Below, one piece after another: positions 58,101 to 64,000 of a stretch of DNA of 64,000 nt. Made by a program: the position numbers and the translations under genes. Origin of the DNA: Dendrophyllia cribrosa (lineage: Eukaryota; Cnidaria; Anthozoa; Scleractinia; Dendrophylliidae); assembly GCA_024195265.1 (NCBI GenBank), contig JAJLRJ010000010.1, positions 3,940,135 to 4,004,134 of the forward strand, given 5' to 3'. Within the stretch, counting starts at the first letter, position 1. Each line of letters begins with the position of its first letter. Under the pieces are notes generated by a model. The model ran no database searches. It was not told the origin of the DNA and worked only from the letters and a program-made list of their open reading frames with translations.

Positions 58101-61100
58101 TTTTGAATGACACTTATACATTTAATCAAAGTTAACGACAAAAGTTACAATTTAGGAGGAGAGAAACAAATTTAGCCCTTTCTATATTTTTTTCAGTTGA
58201 GGTAAAAATGCTTCAATTTGCATAATGTGAAAAGTAATATGAAACCTTCCCAGTAACGCAACGCATCTTGCAAAAATATATCCAATTTTTTATGTTCCTC
58301 CGTATCCGAAACATAGAAAAGAAAATTAAATGAAAAAAGTGATCGCATTTATAAGGTTATTTTCGCCCGAGAAACATTCACTAGCGCAAGCGAAACTCGC
58401 AAGAAACGTTCACTGTTTGCATCTTCATCGGCGGTGAATTTTTGCACCCGAGGCTGTTTTGTTCCTCCAACTTCACGACTATAAAAATTCATGAAAGGCA
58501 AACAACCGAAAGAAGGGAAATAAATTGGGATTCCTACCACGCTTATATTTCTTCCTTCTCTGTCCAGTGTTCACTTTTTATTAAACAAACGCTATGTATT
58601 CGTCTATAAAATCTGACGCGGATGATTCGAGAATCGGGAAAATAACCGGCACGAAATCAAAACAAATAGATTATTTACATGTGGGAAAAATCTAAGACCT
58701 TTCGGAATGCACAGAACTAAAGGATTGTTGCCCAATTCCACGGCGATGGCGTAAATTTGATTTATGTCAACCCGACGTTTTCAATATTCTTATCCAGCTT
58801 AACCAGCATCTCGCAATGAGGCAGCACTTCACTTCCAATATGGAACTACTAGTTTAAATCTTTAAAAGGCCTTTTTCGATTTCCACAATACAGATGTTTT
58901 TCAAATTTACACAGGAGGTGAGGAATATTGCAAACTTTTAAAAACGCTTATAAAAAACATAGGTCACCGAGTAGTTTTAAAGATAGATTTAAAAAACTGA
59001 CTTTTGAGGGGTATCTCTTTGGAGGGTTATAGTTACCATGACAACAGATATGACGTCATAAATGGTCTTGAAGGAAACTTTAACAACGATGTCATAAGCT
59101 TATCTACAATTTGTTTCAGAGACTAAAACCATAAAATTTTAATGTGTATTGTTCTGACATGTACATAAGCTGTAAGAAACCCTTTCGAGCCTCCTTAAGC
59201 TCTGGCAGTTGTGAGTCATTAGGCTTGTGAAGACTTACCTTCACAGTGAAGATGACGTTTTGATCTTTGTAATATTTTTTTTTGTCATCTTTAGTGACTT
59301 TGGAAAGAATCCACAGATTGTCAGCTTCTTGGAAAACCACTGTACAATGAGAAGAGCCGATGGTTCACTATGCGGCACGATGTGAGTAGAAAATCCCCAA
59401 ATTAATATTTAATTTCTCACACCTCGTGTCCTAAGGTGAGTTCGATCTTAGAAGCCCATATTTACAGTAAATTCTCTTATAAAGATGGACACCGCTGTAA
59501 GGTCTACCCTTCTCTAAGACGGACATCAATTATTGTTTTTTTTTTTCTCACTAAATTTTACTTGTTTGTCTGTAACTAAACCCTCTATAAGGCGGACGGC
59601 TAGAGATGGTCCCGAAGGTGTCCAGCTTAGACTGAAATGTATCGCTTTGCTCTTCACCGCCACTCCAATTTTAATAATCTCTCAGAACAGGAGTTGTTTT
59701 GCATCATATAGCTATGATCATCTTTATTCCCAGTGTTTTTCCTATTCCTCTTGTCTGCAAGTCTTTCTTGAGGCAGGTCAATAAAGGACTCTGGGAGTGT
59801 GGTTCAGGTTGATAGCACAAGTTTAGCTCAGATAGTGGGGAAAGCGCGAATAGTTGGGAAAGGCGCAAAGATAAGCACGGAGCGCACTCCCTGCATTTTT
59901 TTCGCTCGCCTTTTTTCGCGCCTTCCCCAACTATTAGCGCTTTCCCCACTATCTGAACGCCTGGAACAGGCTAGCACAAGTTGAATGTGGCAGCACTTTT
60001 TCATGTCACTAGGACAGGGTTCGACATCTGGTCAGCTGAGTCACTAGCCACCGGGCTAGTGATCTTTGAAATCTACTAGCCCGAAACACAACTTTGTAGC
60101 CCAGCTCATTTTCCTTCTCAGGCTCTATTACGTAACTTAATTTATTATCCACTTTTCCCTTACAATATGAAAAGAAAGACCCTGAATTGCAAAAGTTACT
60201 GCGTTTGTTTTGTATTACTCAGTTAACATTGTCATTAAAACATCAATGCCAGCAACTTGTATGCGTCCTCTTCTTGGTCTCTCAACTTATCATCATTCTC
60301 CAACTCATCGTCAGTATAATAGTCAGATAGATCCCCATCATCAGCTACAGCATCAATTTCATCATCTTTGGCATCATTAGATGGACCAGGATCAGTTGCC
60401 TGTACTAACTTTGCTTCATCAGGTGTATCTTGATCATCAGGAATTACTTCAGGTCCATCCTCTTCCTCTCTCCTAGACCTAGACCTCTTGTCATTAAAGT
60501 ATGGCATTCTCTTCTTTCGCAACCAAACATCAATTGCAGGTTGGAGTTCAAAGTCCTTCACCTCTAGACAGTCAAGTTTGATGATCATCAGTGTGAGATC
60601 TGAAACACTGTCATCTGTAATTCTGCTTCTCCAGACAGTTTTGATGATTTTCATCAGGGAGAACCCTCTCTCTGCTTCTGCTGAACTTACAGGTAGTGAC
60701 AGCAGTAGATCGATCAAAGCAAGAACAGATGGGCATTTATCTCTAAGATCATCATTGACCTGCGAACTGGAATGATCGTATTTCCTGTATTTTCGTTGTT
60801 GATGACGTGATACTCTAGCCAGGCAAAACTTAATTTCGATGAAGGATTAAACCCTCTTGCGTTTTTCATTTTCGTACTTTTTACTTTTTTCCGCTTCGCT
60901 TTCCGCCTTCGCCTTTTTGCTTGGCGGTGGTTTGTAGTTAGAGAGAAAACGCTCCATCTTCTCTACAATCGCTACAAGTGCGAGGCATTTCAACACGCGT
61001 AAGGAGAGGACTGAGGAGTACATTTACCAAGAAGCGTAGGGTCTGGGTCCCAGTTGTATTTACGATCGACACGCAAGAGCCAAGAAGAACGCCATAGAAT

Positions 61101-62123
61101 GGTAGTTTTATACTTTCTTTATTATTATTATCCTTATAACTTTACGTTTTTGTCCTCGTAAATAACTATGGACTTGAAAGAATCAAATTAAATATTAATT
61201 CTTTGAATTTTCTACTAGCCCGCGGGCTAGTAAACGGGAAATTTTACTAGCCCGAGCCAATTTTCACTAGCATCGGGCTACCGGGCTAGCGGAGATGTCG
61301 AACCCTGCAGGATGACTGTAAGTATATCTTCCTTGTTCTGTTATCAGCATGTTTTCTAACTCTTCTCCTTTTTAATAGAATCTCACCATATCCTTCCATG
61401 CTTCACAAGTATGCCAGCGAATCTAAATGGGAAGATGCCATTCGACTTTGTAGATTTGTAAAGGTAAAACTCATTCTGAATTCTTCTTTGTCTTGATTTT
61501 GTGGCTGGAACAAGGTAGGATGGGGGGAGGGGGGAGGGGAGGGGTGGGGGAGTTTATGGAGGGTCAGAAAAGAGAGAACTGTAAGTAAGAATTCCAAGGT
61601 GGCCAGATCAAGCAATACAAACAGAAAAAATTAATAAAACATTTTGCATGAGGTGGTAGCCATTAAGGAAACCCTACTGTAGCCACTACAAATTCAAACT
61701 AAGCACTCTTAACTACTGTTTATTTAAAAGAAATAATTCCCTGTCATCACTCATTCTGTACATGTGCTTTATTATCCAGCAGTCCCAGAACAGTTCTGGA
61801 GGGAAAACAAATTAATAAAACTGCAAAAACTGAAATACAATAAACAATTAACCTATAACTTGATGCATGTTAGCAAAGAGATCAGACTAAAACCAATAGA
61901 ACATCTACCTAATTGGTAATTTCGTTAAAGCAGAATTTTTAAACCAAAATCGGCGAGTAACAGTGATTCACTAAAAATGGTGACATGGTTAAGTGAACTA
62001 CAGTTGACAGAGGCATTTCCATTGTATTTCCAGGATCCTGTTTTGTGGGCCTGTCTTGCTACAATGGCTGCATATGCAAAGAATCTTAACACAGCAGAGA
62101 CAGCTTATGCTGCTATTGATGAA
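33845..62123 (+). CDS. IFT80: Intraflagellar transport protein 80 (IFT80), 21 exons, 3' end outside the window
   Basis: IFT-B complex subunit needed for building cilia: two WD40 beta-propellers and a C-terminal helical repeat region. Coding exons: 33845-33881, 37264-37321, 38726-38777, 38872-38983, 40215-40325, 41095-41163, 43303-43412, 44477-44566, 46857-46938, 48529-48584, 49484-49700, 50400-50481, 51813-51887, 51982-52030, 52522-52636, 54473-54537, 55020-55155, 56506-56653, 59295-59381, 61379-61463, 62034-62123. Every intron is GT-AG and phases agree throughout: 1926 nt, 642 codons. Recognised stretches include [69 protein letters not shown], and [13 protein letters not shown] at the start of the helical part. 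The vertebrate protein is about 777 residues, so about 130 remain beyond the edge (next expected motif DKVQYI). Exon 1 ([13 protein letters not shown]) is short and rests on similarity plus phase. Confidence 0.93.
34235..34425 (-). repeat. tRNA-derived SINE
   Basis: On the minus strand, TTAGTTGGTAAAGCACTCG resembles a polymerase III A box and GGTTGTGGGTTCGATCCC a B box, spaced as in a tRNA, followed by an unrelated tail. Cloverleaf pairing is incomplete, so this is not a functional tRNA. Confidence 0.65.
34840..34861. repeat. Internal C homopolymer of the TAA-flanked element
   Basis: About 22 C follow TTGCCCAACA. The preceding G run ends in GTTGGGCAATTTCTTCTG (34677), inverse of CAGGAATTG ... 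AATTGCCCAAC, so a small hairpin of about 250 bp, itself bounded by G and C tracts, lies in the left arm only. Confidence 0.6.
35031..35366 (+). pseudogene. Truncated transposase fragment (integrase-like DNA transposon N-terminus)
   Basis: Reads [40 protein letters not shown] and [13 protein letters not shown] before running into unrelated sequence and a stop. This helix-turn-helix-like N-terminus resembles integrase-core (DDE) transposases of Ginger or IS3EU type that I recall from invertebrates; that assignment is from memory. The catalytic core is absent, so the element cannot supply its own transposase. The right arm carries an inverted copy of the first codons. Confidence 0.5.
36751..37166. 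mobile_element. MITE with ATGCCACTAAATACAATG termini
   Basis: Left end ATGCCACTAAATACAATGTT, continuing TGTATGGGAATCCGGTGTCA; right end inverted (TTTGACACTGGATTCCCGTA, AACATGGTATTTTGCGGCAT). It ends about 100 bp before IFT80 exon 2. Confidence 0.7.
38048..38534. mobile_element. TTA-flanked MITE (GGGTGCGTTTTTTTGGGA)
   Basis: GGGTGCGTTTTTTTGGGAAA and its inverse TCCCAAAAAAACGCAGCC with TTA on both sides (38045-38047, 38535-38537). The interior is rich in AATCCGGATT-type palindromes. In intron 2 of IFT80. Confidence 0.75.
38990..39800. repeat. Degenerate SINE-like sequence in IFT80 intron 4
   Basis: AACTGGTACGATCATGCTGG (39028) and AAGGGGACGTTAAAGAATCC (39722) match phrases of the SINE at 41220-41530 (AACTGGTAAGATCATGCTAG; TAAGGGACGTTAAAGATACC), now 650 bp apart, so an old copy has probably been split by later DNA. 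A 117-codon plus-strand frame inside shows no domain. Confidence 0.4.
40629..40928. mobile_element. MITE, GGTTTTCAATTGAGTGTC family, diverged copy
   Basis: AGAGTGGTTTTCAATTGAGT ... ACTCAATTGAAAACCGCTCT. More diverged than 20345 and 62366 (GCACCAAGCACTGG for GCGCCAAGCGCGGG). In intron 5 of IFT80. Confidence 0.75.
41220..41530 (+). repeat. tRNA-derived SINE
   Basis: TGTAGCTCAGTTGGTAGAGC (A box) and GGTCGCGGGTTCGAATCCCG (B box) lie 30 bp apart, ending GGCCGGACCA. The 5' acceptor strand and anticodon stem do not pair, so it is not a working tRNA. The tail runs through AACTGGTAAGATCATGCTAG and GGGACGTTAAAGATACCATA. Confidence 0.7.
41690..42185. other. IFT80 intron 6 sequence with a GCCTGG-rich patch
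   Basis: No element ends recognised. From 42000 to 42120, GCTGGGCTTTTCCA / GCCTGGCCAGGCTGGGCTT phrases recur in short imperfect tandem form. Confidence 0.35.
42190..42835 (+). mobile_element. CR1/L2-type LINE fragment, different lineage
   Basis: Decays from reverse transcriptase thumb-like sequence ([15 protein letters not shown], then a stop; LQNRAARVI) into [20 protein letters not shown] ... [20 protein letters not shown] ... [17 protein letters not shown]. The upper part has in-frame stops; the last 108 codons are open. The tail is (ACATT)n-like, unlike the (TATC)n of the other two LINE tails, so it is a separate family. Confidence 0.75.
43795..43832. repeat. G-rich homopolymer tract
   Basis: About 30 G with single T and A breaks, between AACTGGTCTGGGAG and TGTTCAGCTTAGAC. 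No paired element end recognised. Confidence 0.7.
43918..44330. repeat. 17-bp minisatellite (CATGAATTTTCATAGGC)
   Basis: More than 20 imperfect copies alternating CATAGGC and CATGGGC variants. CATGAATTTTCATG is itself a near palindrome. In intron 7 of IFT80, about 150 bp before exon 8. Confidence 0.9.
44720..45590. mobile_element. TIR element with GGGGCACCCAACG termini
   Basis: GGGGCACCCAACGACCGAAT at the left pairs with AACATTTCGTTGGGTGCCCT at the right. The interior is built from many CCGAAA / TTCTAGGG phrases in one orientation. About 870 bp, non-coding. Confidence 0.55.
45893..46090. repeat. Partial copy of the TTAGCCTGAGAAAACAG MITE
   Basis: TTAGCCTGAGAAAACAGAAG ... GTAGCCCTTCTGATTGGTTG, inverse AACCAATCAGAAGG, then CATCATCAGTACGG. 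Matches 47457-47655 but lacks the right arm. Confidence 0.65.
46096..46632. mobile_element. TIR element with TAGTGGTGTAATGAT termini (hAT-like)
   Basis: TAGTGGTGTAATGATAAAAT with TTAATCGCGATT at the left; AAATCGCAAGGAATATGAAT and CGTTACACCCCTA at the right, an imperfect inverse. 'GGGGTGTAACGAT' ends are common in hAT-type elements. Two opposite 90-codon frames inside have no recognised domain. A stray piece of the left end is at 45818-45852. Confidence 0.5.
46601..46871. repeat. Tandem duplication covering an IFT80 splice acceptor
   Basis: About 138 bp (AATCGCAAGGAATATGAATC through CACAACAGGTGTGGGATAGTTA) is present twice, starting at 46601 and 46740. The second copy holds the real acceptor of exon 9 (exon start 46857); the first copy holds an identical acceptor at 46718 and the first 14 exon bases. 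Confidence 0.9.
47457..47747. mobile_element. MITE with TTAGCCTGAGAAAACAG termini
   Basis: Left TTAGCCTGAGAAAACAGAGG, right CTGTTTTCTCAGGCTAA, inverted. The arms continue inward through GTGGCGCAACTATGGTTCCC / GGGAACCATAGTGGCGCCAC. A central hairpin GATTGGTTGAGAAATTGTTT / CAACTAATCAG is present. Confidence 0.75.
47862..48172. repeat. G/C-tract-bounded element, type B
   Basis: GGACTCCCGTATAAAAATGA, CAGGGGTGCTCGTCG; right end CCAGCACCCCCATCATTTTT, ATATGGGAGTC, leading into a long C-rich tract (48165-48240). The interior has GGTACCTTTTAGGG in both orientations. Confidence 0.65.
48361..48470. repeat. 52-bp direct duplication
   Basis: TTTATTCAGAATCAGTGGCA through GAAAAAAATACTACCG appears twice in tandem, just upstream of IFT80 exon 10. 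Confidence 0.85.
49045..49192. repeat. A/T-rich inverted repeat
   Basis: GGTTAAAATTATTTTAGGTT ATTTCAAACTAGGTTA and its inverse TAACCTAGTTTGAAATAATT TTAACCC bracket about 70 bp. In intron 10 of IFT80. Confidence 0.7.
49735..50190 (+). repeat. SINE with threefold internal duplication
   Basis: A tRNA-like head (AGTGGTTGGGGCATTGGACT ... GTTCTGGTCTCATCC) is followed by a tail in which GACTAGCATCCCATCCAG ... AGTCACTTCATAGTATATAA is repeated three times with a ~75-bp period. The terminal part AAACCGGGTTAAGCTGCAGC matches fragments at 32838 and at 57075/59199. Confidence 0.65.
50576..50968. mobile_element. TTAA-flanked MITE (AGGAGCTA / TAGCCCCT)
   Basis: TTAA directly outside both ends (50572-50575, 50969-50972). 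AGGAGCTACATG ... GTCATGGTGATTTT pairs with AAAATGGTGACATAGCCCCT. 393 bp, in intron 12 of IFT80. Confidence 0.65.
51265..51605. repeat. G/C-tract-bounded element, type B, reversed
   Basis: GGGGGACTCCCATATAAAAA, GATGGGGGTGCTTGTCGG ... ACGATGAGCACCCCTGTCAT, TTATAGGAGTGCCCCC. The order of internal phrases is the reverse of 47862-48172. Confidence 0.65.
52123..52155. repeat. C homopolymer, about 30 bp
   Basis: Pure C run after TACAAAGAAGTG, in intron 14 of IFT80, 90 bp after the donor; TTTACAAAGAGGTGCCCCT recurs at 52337. Confidence 0.8.
52825..53105. repeat. Minisatellite (GTGTCTCAAGTTTCACTTTGCGA)
   Basis: Around 11 imperfect units of 22-25 bp, with variants GTTTCGCTTTGCGAGTGTC and GTTCACAAATTGCGAGTG. 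In intron 15 of IFT80. Confidence 0.85.
53425..54276. mobile_element. TIR element (GGGGGAAGTTACACC) carrying a nested insertion
   Basis: AGGGGGAAGTTACACCTG at the left and GGTGTAACTCCCCCT at the right are inverted. The right end directly adjoins the hAT-like MITE at 53798-54261, which must have inserted close to it. Confidence 0.55.
53798..54261. mobile_element. hAT-like MITE (CAGGGCTCAAAATAAT)
   Basis: CAGGGCTCAAAATAATTTTT and ATTATTTTGAGCCCTG are inverted; CAGGG ends are usual for hAT elements. Next come GTGGCCGGTCATGTTGACCG at the left and GTCATTCTGACCGG-like phrases at the right. The flanking 8-mers do not match cleanly. Confidence 0.65.
54835..54985 (-). repeat. Dispersed AACAAATGGTACCATGC repeat, single copy
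   Basis: Plus-strand TAACTTTTAAGTCTGCCAAT ... TTTTGCATGGTACCATTTGT, the same unit as the trimer at 31175-31515. Lies about 30 bp before IFT80 exon 17. Confidence 0.7.
55355..55622. repeat. G-tract-bounded element, type A, left half
   Basis: G run with one break, GGTACTCTTGACAATTTAGG, ATAGGTGTGTGCTGCCAAGG, CCCTGACCCTATTTAAGGGT, closely following 1836-2100 but without the right-hand C tract. Confidence 0.6.
55847..56034. mobile_element. Tigger/pogo-like MITE (TA; CAGTGGAACCCC)
   Basis: CAGTGGAACCCCACCTTATG and AAGGGGTTTCACTG are inverted, with TA on each side (55845-55846, 56035-56036). CAGTGRAACC ends are typical of pogo-group mariner elements. The interior has GGTCACCTCATTAATACGG phrases in both orientations. 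188 bp. Confidence 0.75.
57145..59194. mobile_element. TTAA-flanked 2.05-kb element (GGAGGCTCGAAAGGGTTT)
   Basis: GGAGGCTCGAAAGGGTTT and its inverse AAACCCTTTCGAGCCTCC, with TTAA directly outside (57141-57144, 59195-59198). Joining the flanks across one TTAA restores SINE tail sequence (ACAGAAACTGG-TTTAAGC), as in intact copies near 50130 and 32880. No transposase frame was recognised, so it is non-autonomous. It carries GTTACCATGACAAC (59032-59045) followed by TGACGTCA (59051-59058). In intron 18 of IFT80, ending about 100 bp before exon 19. Confidence 0.75.
60015..61307 (-). mobile_element. Deleted hAT transposon (CAGGGTTCGACAT)
   Basis: CAGGGTTCGACATCTG and GGAGATGTCGAACCCTG are terminal inverted repeats; subterminal CCACCGGGCTAGTGA / CACTAGCATCGGGCTACCGGG also pair. 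1293 bp. It encodes only the C-terminal part of a hAT transposase on the minus strand. In intron 19 of IFT80. Confidence 0.75.
60235..60846 (-). pseudogene. hAT transposase C-terminal dimerisation domain fragment
   Basis: The open frame runs from an in-frame stop near 60848 to the stop at 60235. [20 protein letters not shown] followed by [20 protein letters not shown] is the hAT dimerisation signature (SSA-xx-ER-xFS ... R-x-x-x ... L). The C-terminus is unusually acidic ([20 protein letters not shown]). The N-terminal zinc finger and RNase H-like catalytic segments are missing, so it cannot transpose alone. Confidence 0.7.
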
Positions 62124-62365
62124 GTATGTACTGACTTAAATTGTAATTTTATTGTAAATAGTTTAGATATCTTATTGTACATAGTTTTTTAATTATTACT
62201 AGTAACTATTTATTTATTTTAATCTAATTTTTAGAATGTCCCCATATTAGTAAGGGAGATTTCTCCCTGGCTAGGCGGTCTTTTGACATTTAAATAAAGT
62301 TTATGATGATGATGACAACAATAATATTTTACTTGAATAAAGAGCAGTTTTTAATTGAGTGTCAT

Positions 62366-62649
62366 AGAGCAGTTTTCAATTGAGTGTCGTAAAACCAAAA
62401 CCAAAGTAATTACTCTGACCAATCACAGCAGTCGTAAACAATCCAATGAACCAATCAGAGCTCGAAGCAATTACATGTCGCGGGCGCCAAGCGCGGGAAA
62501 ACGCGTGCGAGCAAGTCACGATTGGTTTTGGTTTTACTTCTGATTGGTCGAGAAAGTGGCGCGAGATTTTTTAGCCAATCACAAAGCGTAGTAATGCAAA
62601 ACCAAAGCAATTGTGTAATTACTTTCGACAGTCAATTGAAAACTGCTCT
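62366..62649. mobile_element. MITE, AGAGCAGTTTTCAATTGAG family, copy 4
   Basis: Almost identical to 20345-20628. Immediately upstream, 62342-62365 is another left end (AGAGCAGTTTTTAATTGAGT) cut off by this one, and a third, diverged copy follows directly, so three members of the family sit head to tail. Confidence 0.8.
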
Positions 62650-63287
62650 AAAACCAAAACCTTTAGTAATGACTCTAGCTAATCAAAACATGCAGAAAAT
62701 CCACTGAACCAACCAGAACTTGAAGCAAGCGCGAGAAAATGCATGCGAGTAAGTCACGATTGGTTTTGGTTTTATTTCTGATTGGCCGGTGGGGGGGGGG
62801 CACTCCCATATAATTTTATGAGCTATATATATTGGTATGTGCCGCCGTGAATGGTTTTCAGGCAGTTTAGTCTGGGATAGGGTACAGTAATCACAGATTT
62901 TTGGTCTAGAATAGGGTATCATTTTCCGCGAAATTGATCAGTTACATGAATTGAAGAGTTTAGTCTAGACAAGATTTACTGGCAAATGGCATTTAAAAAT
63001 CGGCGGGCAGTACGTCATTTTTACTGACCCCTGTTAATTAATAACTGGAAAATAGCGAGTCTGGAATAGGTCTAGGATAGGGTAGGGTTTTTCGGTGTTT
63101 AGTCAAGAATTAGGGTTGCAAAATACAGCTAAAATGGTCTAGTATAGGTTAAGGGTCTCAGAGTCCCAGTGGCACACCCCCACCCAAAAATTTGCAGAGT
63201 ACCCCCCGTGCTGATTGGTTGATAAAATGATTCAATGATGTAATTGTGAAATTACTTTCAATTCCTACTCAACTGAAAACCGCTCCA
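62650..63287. mobile_element. MITE of the same family, interrupted by a G-tract element
   Basis: The left part (AAAACCAAAACCTTTAGTAA ... TTATTTCTGATTGG) stops at 62785; the right part resumes at about 63212 (GCTGATTGGTTGATAAAATG ... CAACTGAAAACCGCTC). CTGATTGG is present at both junctions, suggesting an 8-bp target duplication. Confidence 0.65.
62788..63211. mobile_element. G/C-tract-bounded element inserted in a MITE
   Basis: GGTGGGGGGGGGGCACTCCC, ATATTGGTATGTGCCGCC at the left; GGCACACCCCCACCC ... GTACCCCCC at the right. The interior has GGGATAGGGTA phrases. The clean break in the host MITE, with CTGATTGG on both sides, defines its ends. Confidence 0.65.
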
Positions 63288-63289
63288 AA

Positions 63290-64000
63290 CATTTTTTTAG
63301 TTTGCAAATAGTTTGTATTGTATTGTACTATTTGTATTAATGTAAAGTGTCAACACTGGCGTATAAGCCGCACCCCGAGGTTTGAAGCTCAATTTCTTTG
63401 GGAAAAACGTTTTTTTTTTTTTTTAATAAAAACCTTACGTCCGAGAATTGGCTCCACGAAACGTGAACTAGACTTTGCTTCTATCCATCGAATCATCCTG
63501 TATCGAAAAGAAACACAGTTTTTATCGCAGCTACGTTTGCCTGCCATACAAGCTTGGTAACCGTGCAAATTTCTTGAGCACATGCTTTTGTTTAGCCTGG
63601 TTACTCAAGTTTACCAAGATGGCCGCTTGTTCACAGACAACATGGCATTAATTGCAGGAATGGCTACAAGCGACACTTATATCACCAATTATAGAATTTT
63701 TTTCCTACATGTATCAGAAAAAGAAAAATGCAATAAATCACCTAGAATCAAACCCGGAACCTCCTGCGTGCTAACATCCCTCCTTCACCACTAGACCACT
63801 GGGTTGATCCGGCAAACCCAACAAAAATTTAATCATAAAAGGTGACCCTATCCCTAAATGTAACCTAATTGCGAATCTAGCTTAGATCTAATAATCGCTT
63901 TGCCTAGGCCTAATTTTATCTGATAATAAAAGCCTACTTTTGTTCTAATCCAGGCACAAACAAAAAAAAGAGAGAAATGAATGCTCATAAGGTCAGCGGT
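63290..64000. other. IFT80 intron after exon 21; no further exon seen
   Basis: No stretch matching the next expected IFT80 residues was found up to the window edge, so the remaining exons lie beyond. Apart from the tRNA-like sequence and an 18-T run near 63410, nothing was recognised. Confidence 0.45.
63740..63815 (-). repeat. tRNA-like (SINE head or tRNA pseudogene)
   Basis: On the minus strand, CAGTGGTCTAGTGGTGAAGG resembles an A box and GGAGGTTCCGGGTTTGATTC a B box. Acceptor and anticodon stems do not pair convincingly. No tail family was assigned. Confidence 0.45.

Overview
The window is animal genomic DNA: genes are split by GT-AG introns, intergenic and intronic space is crowded with small inverted-repeat elements, and one gene (IFT80) is a ciliary gene found only in ciliated eukaryotes. 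The repeat content (tRNA-derived SINEs, CR1/L2-like LINE tails, TTA/TAA- and TTAA-flanked MITEs, long G/C homopolymers) together with a secreted acidic mucin-like gene suggests an anthozoan cnidarian, most likely a coral or sea anemone. That placement is an inference from memory of such genomes, not something the sequence proves.

Three genes were assembled exon by exon, checking splice signals and reading phase. (1) On the minus strand, bases 3166 to beyond 1: the 5' part of a Golgi carbohydrate sulfotransferase (signal-anchor exon plus an exon with both PAPS-binding motifs). (2) On the minus strand, 27011 to 8427: a nine-exon gene whose phases all close, giving 2026 residues: signal peptide, six-cysteine PAN/apple-like domain, about 1250 residues of Thr/Ser/Pro/Asp/Glu nonapeptide repeats, one fibronectin type III domain split over two exons, and three tandem copies of a ~175-residue cysteine-containing beta-rich module. 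An intron-retaining alternative would give a 128-residue protein with a hydrophobic C-terminal tail. (3) On the plus strand, 33845 to beyond 62123: IFT80, 21 coding exons spanning 642 codons with every phase consistent; the 3' end lies outside the window.

Layout: 1-3.2 kb sulfotransferase; 3.2-8.2 kb intergenic with a palindromic tandem array and MITEs; 8.4-27.0 kb mucin-like gene with a 27-bp minisatellite as its main exon and introns full of nested elements; 27.1-33.8 kb intergenic, with a long hairpin element, a LINE tail inserted into a C-rich minisatellite, and an 88-bp tandem trimer; 33.8-64 kb IFT80, whose introns hold a 1.7 kb TIR element carrying a truncated transposase, a hAT relic, two SINE types, a LINE fragment and four or more MITE families. 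The mucin-like gene and IFT80 are divergently transcribed, about 6.8 kb apart.

The genes do not form a pathway. The first two may both serve the secreted or extracellular matrix (a Golgi glycan sulfotransferase and a heavily glycosylatable secreted protein), but this is only suggestive. The strongest candidates for something undescribed are the architecture of the mucin-like gene and its triplicated C-terminal module, the family of elements bounded by G/C homopolymer tracts, and the TTAA-flanked elements carrying RFX X-box-like sites.
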